From contig CAYMKL010000112.1 in assembly GCA_964390805.1 (NCBI GenBank), positions 1-22,155 on the forward strand: 22,155 bases of DNA. The letters are read 5' to 3'. Below, piece by piece: positions 13,958 through 21,581 of this stretch. The DNA is from CAYMKL01 sp964390805. Lineage in GTDB: Bacteria; Chloroflexota; Anaerolineae; VGOG01. A program made the position numbers and the translations under genes. Below the pieces are notes generated by a model. It had not been told where the DNA came from. It saw only the letters and a program-made list of their open reading frames with translations, and did no database searches. Position 1 is the first letter of the stretch. Each line of letters begins with the position of its first letter.

Positions 13958-15565
13958 ATGGCCGAGAAACGGACACCGCGAGCAGCGGACTCGAAGAATC
14001 CTCACTCCGAAATCATAAAGGTGCTGCTGATCGAGGACAACGAAGGCGATGCCCTGATCATCCAGGAGATGTTGGCCAAGGCAACAGGAGCGTCCTTCGA
14101 TGTGGAGTGCACCGACCGGCTCTCCACCGGGCTGGAGCGCCTGGCTGAGGGAGGGATGGATGTAGTCTTGTTGGGTCTCGACCTGCCGGACAGCCGGGGG
14201 CTGGGAACACTCACCAAGGCTCGCGCTCAAGCACCAGCAGTGCCCATGGTGGTACTGACCAGCCTCGACGATGAATCGCTGGCGATTGAGGCACTACAAA
14301 AGGGTGCACAGGAATATCTGGTCAAAGAGGACGTGAATGTCAGCATGCTGGCGCGCGTCTTGCGCAATTCCATCGAGCGACACCGACTGCGGGCGGAGTT
14401 GCAGGCTGACCAGGCACGTCTGCGGAAGATCATTATCCAGAATGCCGATGGCATCATTATTGTAGGCCGAGGGGGAGTTGTCCGCTTTATCAACCCGGCT
14501 GCAGAGGCTCTGTTTGGCCGCACGGCAGAGGAACTCCTGGGTGAATTACTTGGCTTTCCCATAGTGGCAGGCGAAACAACGGAGCTGGACATCATTCGCA
14601 GAAGAGGAGAAACAGCCGTGGCGGAAATGCGGGTGGTGGCAACCCAGTGGGAAGGAGAACCTGCTTACTTGGCATCGCTGCGGGACATCAGCGAGCGGGT
14701 CCAAGACAAGGCGGCGCTAAGAGAGTACTCAGAGCGGCTGGAAGAGATGGTAGAGGAACGCACCAAAGAGCTCCGGGATGCCCAAGAGCAACTGATCCGT
14801 CAGGAGAAGCTAGCCGTGCTGGGCGAACTCGCTGGCGGCGTGGCCCACGAGTTGCGGAATCCGTTGGGGGCCATCAAGAATGTTGCTTACTTCCTCAACA
14901 TGGTCCTGGAAGAACCCGATGCAGAGGTAAAAGAGGTTCTGGAGATCCTGGAAAAAGAGGTGGGAACATGCACCAAGATCATCAGCAGCCTGCTCGACTA
15001 TGCTCGTCCGAAGAGGCCCAGCCGGCACAGGGTGGACATCAATGAAGTCGTCCAACAGGCGTTGTCCTGCGTTGGTGTACCGGAGAACGTAGAGGTGGTG
15101 AGCGACCTGGACGAGGCGCTGCCTATGATGGTGGCTGACCCCGATCAACTGGGCCAGGTGTTCGGCAACATCATCCTCAACGCCATCCAGGCCATGACGT
15201 TGCCGGGGCGTCTTGGCACGCCTGAGGGCAGGCGGTTGGTAGTGCGAACCTGGCTAGTAGAGGGGTCAGAGGGGATAGAAAAGGCAGATGTCTCTTTCGA
15301 CTCCTCTGTCTGCTCTGGCTCATTTCCTCATGTCCTAGTCTCAATCAGCGACACCGGTGTTGGCATCCCCGAGAGGAATCTAGACAAGGTCTTCAAGCCA
15401 CTGTTTACCACCAAGGCCAAGGGCATCGGGTTGGGGCTGGCGTTGGTCAAGACACTGGTGGAGGGGCATGGGGGCGCTATTGAGGTAGAGAGCGCGGTCG
15501 GGGAGGGGAGTACGTTTACGGTGAAGCTGCCGCTCAAAGGATCTCGTAGTGAGGAAGAACCATGA
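13958..15565 (+). CDS. Degenerate REC-PAS-histidine kinase
   Basis: A 535-residue soluble kinase with AGGAG 6 nt before ATG 13958. The receiver (about 20-140) has the IEDNEGD pocket and YLVKED, but Gly (G73) replaces the phosphoacceptor Asp: LLGLDLPDSRG against LLDL.LPDS.G in the neighbours. It is therefore probably a pseudo-receiver, although D75 lies two residues on. A PAS domain (about 155-245) closely resembles that of the GGDEF protein. A coiled coil (EEMVEERTKELRDAQEQL) leads to HisKA with H297 in AHELRNPLGAIKN and a HATPase domain with NIILNAIQAM, DTGVGIP and GIGLGLALV. The kinase core is closely similar to that of the interrupted kinase ending at 21581. The stop overlaps the next start by ATGA, linking it to the binding-protein/Cache lipoprotein. 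Confidence 0.92.
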   Translation: MAEKRTPRAADSKNPHSEIIKVLLIEDNEGDALIIQEMLAKATGASFDVECTDRLSTGLERLAEGGMDVVLLGLDLPDSRGLGTLTKARAQAPAVPMVVLTSLDDESLAIEALQKGAQEYLVKEDVNVSMLARVLRNSIERHRLRAELQADQARLRKIIIQNADGIIIVGRGGVVRFINPAAEALFGRTAEELLGELLGFPIVAGETTELDIIRRRGETAVAEMRVVATQWEGEPAYLASLRDISERVQDKAALREYSERLEEMVEERTKELRDAQEQLIRQEKLAVLGELAGGVAHELRNPLGAIKNVAYFLNMVLEEPDAEVKEVLEILEKEVGTCTKIISSLLDYARPKRPSRHRVDINEVVQQALSCVGVPENVEVVSDLDEALPMMVADPDQLGQVFGNIILNAIQAMTLPGRLGTPEGRRLVVRTWLVEGSEGIEKADVSFDSSVCSGSFPHVLVSISDTGVGIPERNLDKVFKPLFTTKAKGIGLGLALVKTLVEGHGGAIEVESAVGEGSTFTVKLPLKGSRSEEEP

Positions 15566-17664
15566 AGAGAACAATAGTTATTGCCGTTCTACTGGGGATA
15601 TTCCTGTCAACAAGCATGGTAGGCTGTTCAACTGTTGAGGCTGGACCAGAGGCCACACCAACGTCGCCCGTGGCAGCTGCGGCAACCCTGGCACCCGTTG
15701 GCGAACCGAAGCGTGGGGGTGTAGTGGTCATCTCCTATGGTGGAGGCACGCCGAGGCACTTCAACCCGGCGTTGGTGTCGGGCACCTCGACCGCCATAGT
15801 CGGCACGCAGGTTTTCGCCAGCCTCCTGCGCTACGATGAGAACTGGAACCCGCAACCCTACCTGGCCAAAAGCTGGGACATCTCCGAGGATGGCCTGGCT
15901 GTGACCCTTCACTTGGTCGAGGGGGCGACCTTTCACGACGGCCATCCCGTCACCTCGGAGGACGCGGCCTTCTCCGTGATGACGGTAAAGCAGTACCACC
16001 CCTTCAAGCCCATGTTCGCGCCGGTGGAACGGGTTGACACGCCTGATCCACATACGGCGGTGATCCGGCTGTCCCGACCCCACCCGGCCATCCTGCTGGC
16101 CATGTCGCCCACCCTGCTACCCATCATCCCGCAGCACGTCTACGGGGATGGTCAGGATTTGCCAACCCACCCCGCCAACCTGGCGCCGGTCGGCTCTGGA
16201 CCATTCCGGCTTGTCGAATACGTTCCGGGTGAAGCCATTGTGCTGGAACGGTACGACGACTATTTCATTCCGGGACGACCCTATCTCAACGGGATCGTCA
16301 TCCGGCTGGAGACCGATCCAGACGCCCAGGTGGTCGACATGAAACGCCAGGAAGCGCACCTGCTGGCCATTTTCACCAATCTGGTCGGCCTCGACAGGCT
16401 CAGCGACAGCCCGCACCTCGTCGTCACGCAACGAGGACATGAGGGCTTTGGCTCGATTAACTGGCTGGCCTTCAACCTTTTGCGGAAGCCGCTGGACGAC
16501 AAGCGCGTCCGGCAGTCCATCGCCTACGCCGTGGACCCCGACTTCATCATCGCCCACCTGCATCAAGGGCGGACGAGACGAATAAACAGCCCGATCTCGC
16601 CCGATAGCCCCTTCTATGACCCCACTTTGCCCGCCTACCAGGTAGACCTGGACAGGGCCAATAAGCTTCTCGACGAGGCCGGGTACCCCGTCCAGCCCGA
16701 CGGGACACGATTCTCCTTGACTCTGGATTATCTCCCTGTCACCCCAAGCCAGCAGCGAGACGTGGCGCTCTACCTGGAGCGCCAGTTGGCCAGGATCGGG
16801 ATCAAGGTCGATGTCCGCCGCTCGGCGAGCTTTCCAGATTGGGCCGAGCGCATCGGCAACTGGGATTTCGACCTGACGATGGACATCGTGAACAACTGGG
16901 GCGACCCGGTCATCGGCGTGCACCGGACCTATCTGTGCGACAACATCCGCCAGGGCGTCGCCTGGTCGAACACGCAGAACTATTGCAACCCCCGAATCGA
17001 CAAGCTGCTTCAACGGGCAGAGAGAGAACTGGATCCGGCCAAACGGAAGACCCTCTACCGCGAGTTCCAACAGATCGTCGTCGAGGAACTCCCGATTTTC
17101 TGGATCAACAGCCTGCCTATGCACACGGTTTATCATCACGAGCTGGCGAATCCCCCTCTGTCTATCTGGGGCGTGATCGCCCCGCTGGATGAGGTCTACT
17201 GGAAAGAGCCGCCGACCAGAGAGTATGCTCCAGTTCCAACGCTTGAGGGCAAAACGTCGGCGGTCAAGGAAGCCGGCGTGCGGGCCATCGTGCTCCTGCA
17301 GGAAGTTGGGCTGTACGAGGCTCGCGAGGTTTTCCGTGACCCGGAGCAGGGATTCCTCGACCTCGAAGGGTCGGGCCTGCACATCATCGGCTTCACCCGC
17401 GCAGGCACCGTGTTCCTCGACAACTCGGAGCAAATGAAGCCGGGGATGGACATCAGCGGCATCCTCGACCTGGAAGGAAACAACCTGCTGCCACTGTTCT
17501 CGGAAGCTGCCCAAGGCAAGAACGACGGCCACGTCCGTTCCGAAGGGGTCTGGCCGCACCCGACGACTCACGAAGTCGGCCCCCTGTCAGCCTGGTGCGG
17601 CCAACTCGGTGATGAAGACGTAGTCTGTGCGCTGCAGTGGGAACAGGGAGGCAAAGTGGAATGA
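15562..17664 (+). CDS. Lipoprotein: SBP_bac_5-type solute-binding protein fused to a Cache-like domain
   Basis: A 700-residue secreted lipoprotein. A signal peptide (KRT, then a hydrophobic stretch) ends in a lipobox with C22 (SMVGC), followed by a Thr/Pro/Ala tether. Residues about 50-545 are a family 5 (oligopeptide/nickel type) binding protein: RGG.V.ISYGGG, LRYDENWNPQPYLAKSWD, TFHDGHPVTSEDAAFS, VRQSIAYAVD and LLDEAGY. Residues about 562-697 resemble a small Cache sensor domain: AVKEAGVRAIVLLQE, a FLDLEGSGLHIIGFTRAG strand pair, and a MKPGMDISGILDLEGN region. No ABC permease or ATPase gene is nearby. Both ends overlap kinase genes by ATGA, so it probably serves as a ligand-sensing partner of the membrane kinase at 17661, not as a transporter component. 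The Cache call is by pattern only. Confidence 0.85.
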   Translation: MKRTIVIAVLLGIFLSTSMVGCSTVEAGPEATPTSPVAAAATLAPVGEPKRGGVVVISYGGGTPRHFNPALVSGTSTAIVGTQVFASLLRYDENWNPQPYLAKSWDISEDGLAVTLHLVEGATFHDGHPVTSEDAAFSVMTVKQYHPFKPMFAPVERVDTPDPHTAVIRLSRPHPAILLAMSPTLLPIIPQHVYGDGQDLPTHPANLAPVGSGPFRLVEYVPGEAIVLERYDDYFIPGRPYLNGIVIRLETDPDAQVVDMKRQEAHLLAIFTNLVGLDRLSDSPHLVVTQRGHEGFGSINWLAFNLLRKPLDDKRVRQSIAYAVDPDFIIAHLHQGRTRRINSPISPDSPFYDPTLPAYQVDLDRANKLLDEAGYPVQPDGTRFSLTLDYLPVTPSQQRDVALYLERQLARIGIKVDVRRSASFPDWAERIGNWDFDLTMDIVNNWGDPVIGVHRTYLCDNIRQGVAWSNTQNYCNPRIDKLLQRAERELDPAKRKTLYREFQQIVVEELPIFWINSLPMHTVYHHELANPPLSIWGVIAPLDEVYWKEPPTREYAPVPTLEGKTSAVKEAGVRAIVLLQEVGLYEAREVFRDPEQGFLDLEGSGLHIIGFTRAGTVFLDNSEQMKPGMDISGILDLEGNNLLPLFSEAAQGKNDGHVRSEGVWPHPTTHEVGPLSAWCGQLGDEDVVCALQWEQGGKVE

Positions 17665-19063
17665 AACTCCTTAGAGATACTTCGATTAGAGTCAAAGTGC
17701 TAATCCCGCCAGCAATCTTGGCGCTGGCTTTGGGGCTGGTGTCACTGCTGGCCATCTACGGGATGGATAAACAACGGGCAGCACTCAGCGAGGTAAACGA
17801 CATCGCGCTTGATAGGATCACGCTGATAGATGAGTTTGTCCTCCTGAGTGAACAGGTACAGTCCGACGTGTTCCGCATCTCCGTGATTCGCTTTATGGAA
17901 CTGCCAGAAGAGGAGATCCAGCCGAACAACGAGCGTTTGGAGCAAGGGCTGAACGACCTGGATGTCATTTACGGACAGATTCTTACCAAGTGGCCATTGG
18001 ATGAAACGGAACGATCCATCCTGGAGCGGATGAAAGAGCCGATGGATGCTTTCAGGATGCAAGCTGTACAGGCCGCCGCCGTAGTTTCTGACAACCCATC
18101 CTTTGGCATCCTCCTGGTGCGCTCCGCTACGGTTACCTTCGCCGAATTCCGCGCCACCCTGGCGGAGTTCCTGAACTACCAGCAGGCCAAGATCGTCCGC
18201 GCTGGGATCGAATCTGATCAAAGAGCTATAAGGCTCCACACAGCGATCGTTGCCATCGCGGTTCTCATTACGCTGACCGGGGTATCCGCCACCGTGCTGA
18301 TCAGTACCCGCTGGATCTCTGGGCCGATACACTCAATGACCGACTTAATGCGCCGTCTTGCGGAGGGCGACCTGTCCACAGTTGTCCCCGACCTTGAACG
18401 GCGAGACGAGATCGGGGCCATGGCCCAGGCGGTCGAGGTATTTCGGAACAACGCCATTGAGAAGGCTCAGGCGGAGGAGGCGTTGCGGGAGAGTGAAAGC
18501 ACACTAAAAGCAATTCTAGAAGCCTCCCCGGCTGGGATAGGCTTAACTCGTGACCGGACTATTCAATGGTGCAATACGGGGATGAGCCGGTTAACAGGCT
18601 ACAGCAAAGAATACATTGCGGGAAAGAGCACGCAATACCTTTACGAAAGTGAAGAGGAGTATGAACGGATTGGTCGCGAGCTTCATTCTGGCATTGTTGA
18701 AAAAGGTATCAGTGAGGTGGAGGCCCGTGTGCGGCACAAGGACGGCGGGGTCATAGACTGCTATCTTCAGGCCAGGGCGTTGGATCCCAGCGATGTATCA
18801 AAAGGTATTATCGGAGTGCTCGTAGACATCACCGAGCGCAAGCGATTGGAGCACGAAGTTGAGCAGCGCCGGTTGTACCTGGAAAGCGTGCTGACCTATG
18901 CCCCCGATGCCATTGTCACCTTGGACAACCAACGCAGAGTTCAGGAGTGGAACGAGGGGGCGGAGAAGTTGTTTGGGTACTCATCAGAAGAGGTAATCGG
19001 GCGAGACCTTGATAAGCTGGTCACCGGGTCTGATGCCAGGATAATCGAGGAAGCGGCCAGTTT
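17661..19063 (+). pseudogene. Membrane sensor histidine kinase, 5' part, interrupted by an IS element
   Basis: ATG 17661 overlaps the lipoprotein stop; GGAG upstream supports it over GTG 17637. The part before the IS encodes TM1 (about 12-36), an extracytoplasmic helical region of about 155 residues (four-helix type), TM2 (about 195-217), HAMP, a PAS domain (about 280-395, ending VDITERKRL) and the first half of a second PAS (from SVLTYAPDAIV). The IS1-like element enters codon 468; read-through adds a few foreign residues before TGA 19095-19097. What remains could make a truncated membrane protein without any kinase domain. The original protein would have 920 residues. The overlap with the SBP-Cache gene suggests that the lipoprotein feeds ligand information to its extracytoplasmic domain. 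Confidence 0.92.
19056..19063. repeat. Target site duplication, left copy
   Basis: GCCAGTTT directly abuts the left inverted repeat of the IS and recurs at 20214-20221. Confidence 0.93.
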
Positions 19064-20213
19064 GGTAGCACTACAGGACACCGGGGAGCGGTTTTGAGGG
19101 CAGCCTAAAGAGCAAGAGTTCTTCTACAGACCAGGTATGGTCAGTCAGATCGGCTGCCATCGCCGGTGTTGCACTGATACTGGTGTGAATGGTACAGAAG
19201 TTGTAGACGACACCGATCCAAAACATCTCAGCTTTGAGACGATCAACTGTGCGGGCCAAGTTTCGAGTACGTCGTACCAAGGAGGGCATGCGGGCTCGAA
19301 AGGTGGCATTGAGTCGCTCGATGTAGGCAGTGTTGATCAGGCCCATGGCCGTTTGGGACATAGCAATCAGGTCATACACCCGATCTCGGCAACCATGGAC
19401 GATGCGTCGGGAAATGGTCTTGATCTTCTTGCCGCGGCGCTGTTTGATCACTTGCACGATGTGCAAGTCAGGCCAAGGGATATGGCGAGGACGCCCTGGC
19501 TTGCCAGTGTGCAACTTGGTGTAGAAGAACTTCAAGACGGCCTTGGGATAGGCGGCAAAGCCGTCCACGGCAATCAGGATGGGCTGCACGGAACCAGCCG
19601 CGGCTCGCACCTTTCTCACCAGACGCTCAATCAGCCGTCGGTCGCGGTGTAGGGAGACTTCACCCCACAGGAAAAGACGGGGGAAAACGCTCATGGCCGT
19701 GGCCATCCAAACCCTGCCTCCTTGCATCTTGACGTACAGTTCATCGGGTTGCACTTGGCCCAACTCTACTCGGCCGTTGCACACGACTTGGTCCTGGATG
19801 TGCTCCCCATGTTTGCCTGCCTTGGCTAACCAATCGGCGATGGTACGCTCGTCGATGAAGAAGGCGACCACAATCGCTTGCGGGGGGCAACCATGGGCCA
19901 GTAAGGTGAGTATGAGGACCACCACCCAGATCGGGTATTTCAACCCAAACAAGGGAGTGCCTTGGGTCTCAGCAAAGGTGCGTCCGCAGGCATGACACTT
20001 GTAGCGGCCTTCCTGATGAGAGTGGATGCCAATCCGATCTGCCTCGCTACAGTGGGGGCAAGTCATCAGGTCGGGATTGAGTGGAGAGCGTTCCATGAAC
20101 TTCAAAGTCATCGTCTAGGCCTCCGAAATGTTATGCCAAGTGGCCAGTGAATTATACCACACGACGCTTCGGAAGCCCATTACGCCAACTCCACGCTATT
20201 CTGTAGTGCTACC
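19064..20213 (-). mobile_element. 1150-bp IS1-like insertion sequence
   Basis: Terminal inverted repeats GGTAGCACTACAG (19064-19076) and CTGTAGTGCTACC (20201-20213) bound the element, with an 8-bp target duplication GCCAGTTT outside each end. Size, GGT-starting ends, an 8-bp duplication and the transposase motifs fit the IS1 family in its single-gene form; the family call is by eye. It carries one gene in the opposite direction to the target. Removing the element and one duplicate restores the kinase frame perfectly, which indicates a recent insertion. Confidence 0.93.
19071..20111 (-). CDS. IS1-like DDE transposase
   Basis: The 346-residue protein starts at ATG 20111 on the minus strand (a second Met five codons on is possible), and its stop lies inside the left inverted repeat. 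An N-terminal zinc ribbon has C18/C21 and C39/C42 (CPHC, KCHAC) in the RYKCHACGRTF context of IS1 InsA. The catalytic part shows D in QPDELYVKM, D in AVDGFAAY and E in YIERLNATFR, followed by a basic RTRNLAR stretch like the IER.N..R....RL.RKT motif of InsB. The N- and C-terminal functions are in one frame, with no programmed frameshift needed. About 50 residues between the second D and the E are rich in Lys/Arg (KQRRGKKIK). The frame looks intact, so the element may still be active. ISXO2/IS1595-like is the main alternative family. Confidence 0.88.
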   Translation of the reverse strand: MTLKFMERSPLNPDLMTCPHCSEADRIGIHSHQEGRYKCHACGRTFAETQGTPLFGLKYPIWVVVLILTLLAHGCPPQAIVVAFFIDERTIADWLAKAGKHGEHIQDQVVCNGRVELGQVQPDELYVKMQGGRVWMATAMSVFPRLFLWGEVSLHRDRRLIERLVRKVRAAAGSVQPILIAVDGFAAYPKAVLKFFYTKLHTGKPGRPRHIPWPDLHIVQVIKQRRGKKIKTISRRIVHGCRDRVYDLIAMSQTAMGLINTAYIERLNATFRARMPSLVRRTRNLARTVDRLKAEMFWIGVVYNFCTIHTSISATPAMAADLTDHTWSVEELLLFRLPSKPLPGVL

Positions 20214-20221
20214 GCCAGTTT
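20214..20221. repeat. Target site duplication, right copy
   Basis: GCCAGTTT follows the right inverted repeat immediately and matches 19056-19063 exactly. Confidence 0.93.
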
Positions 20222-21290
20222 CACCCAGCAGATCTTTGCCGGAGAGCCGCTCCTTCCAATTGAGACTGTCCGGTACCGGAAAGACGGCGCACCGGTGAAT
20301 GTCATTTTGGCCGCCTCTCCAATCTGGGTTGGGGAGGGGTTGACCGGACTGGTAGTCATCTACACTGACATCACGGAGCGCAAGCGGACGGAGGAAGCGC
20401 TGCGGGAGAGTGAGGAACGACTCACCAAGGCGGAAGAGATCGCACATCTTGGCAGTTGGGAAATGGATGTTGCCACAGGCAAAAGCGTATGGTCTGACGA
20501 GTTTTTCAGAATCTGCGGACTCGAACCTGGGACATTGGAGCCAACTGCCGACTTGGGAATGCAGATCATTCACCCCGACGATAGAGAAGCTGCAGCGGAG
20601 GTTGTGAGGAGGGCAATCGAGAAGGGCAAAAGATACGACATTGAAAAACGCATTGTCCGGCCCGATGGCTCGGTTAGATGGGTACACGCATTGGGCGAAG
20701 TGATCTTCGATGAAAACCAAAACCCACAAAAGCTTATCGGCTCATTCCTGGACATCACCGACCGCAAGCGGGCGGAGGAGGCGTTGAAGGAGTACTCAGA
20801 GCAGTTGGAGGAGATGGTGGAGGAGCGGACCAAAGAGCTCCGAGAGGCCCAGGAACAGTTGGTCCGCCGCGAGAAGCTAGCCGTGTTGGGCCAACTGGCG
20901 GGCGGAGTGAGCCACGAGTTGCGCGGCCCCCTGGGGGCGATTAGCAACGCCGCTTACTTCCTCAACATGGTCTTGGAAGAGCCTGATCCGGATGTGAAGC
21001 AGATGCTGGAGATCATCACCAAGGAGGTCAGGAGATCTGAGCACGTCATCCGCAGCTTGTTGGACTTTGCCCGCACAAAGACCCCTGTCCGGCAGGCAGT
21101 GAACGTCAACCACATCGTCCAAGAGGCACTGGCCCGCACCACGGCACCGGACAACGTCGAGGTGGTGCGCCAACTGGGTGAGGCGCTGCCGACCATCCTG
21201 GCCGATCCCGACCAACTCGTTCAGGTCTTCGGAAACCTCATCCTCAACGGGGCCCAGGCGATGCCTGAGGGTGGCCGGTTGACCGTAAAG

Positions 21291-21324
21291 ACCTGGCAGG
21301 TTTCGGAAGAAAAACCTGCCAGGT
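21291..21324. repeat. 13-bp perfect inverted repeat in the HATPase coding region
   Basis: ACCTGGCAGGTTT (21291-21303), an 8-nt loop, and AAACCTGCCAGGT (21312-21324) form a strong hairpin within the kinase gene. It encodes TWQVSEEKPARSG between two strands just before DTGVGIP, a place where the related kinase at 13958 has an unrelated insertion. It looks like a small palindromic repeat captured in frame. Confidence 0.8.
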
Positions 21325-21494
21325 CTGGGCAGGTGGCCGTCTCTGTCTCCGATACCGGTGTGGGCATACCAGAAGAGCACCTGGCGAAGCTGTTCGAGCC
21401 GCTTTTTACGACCAAGGCCAAGGGCATTGGCCTGGGCCTGGCGGTCACCAGGACCCTGGTGGAGGGGCATGGCGGCAGCATCGAGGTGGAGAGC

Positions 21495-21517
21495 CCTTCG
21501 ACTGGGCTCAGGACAGG
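21495..21517 (+). repeat. 23-bp short unit inserted in frame in the HATPase domain
   Basis: A CCTTCGACTGG..GCTCAGGACAGG unit adds eight residues (PSTGLRTG) in IEVES..EVGKGSTF. The related kinase at 13958 reads IEVESAVGEGSTF there without it, so the protein alignment defines the insertion. Confidence 0.88.
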
Positions 21518-21581
21518 TGAAGTGGGGAAGGGCAGCACCTTCACGGTGAGGCTGCCCATGACGAGAGAGGAGGGGAAGTAG

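Larger units (their letters stand above)
20214..21581 (+). pseudogene. Membrane sensor histidine kinase, 3' part, beyond the IS element
   Basis: From 20214 the frame continues the second PAS domain (SFTQQIFAGEPLLPIETV, ending YTDITERKRT), then a third PAS with PAC (WEMDVATGKSVW to FLDITDRKRA), and a coiled coil. HisKA follows, with SHELRGPLGAISN (H699 in the restored protein), and a HATPase domain with NLILNGAQAM, DTGVGIP and GIGLGLAVT. The +4 residue after the His is Gly where Asn or Thr is usual. GTG 20295 is the first in-frame start of note but has no good ribosome site. If translated, the fragment would be a soluble PAS-kinase lacking all membrane input. The HATPase region carries two sequence insertions (21291-21324 and 21495-21517). 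TAG 21579-21581 abuts the next ATG. Confidence 0.92.

Noticed and set aside
20295..21581. Independent kinase gene starting at GTG 20295
   Set aside because: The frame is continuous back to the IS junction, and the upstream sequence encodes the missing half of a PAS domain, so this is the 3' part of the gene starting at 17661.
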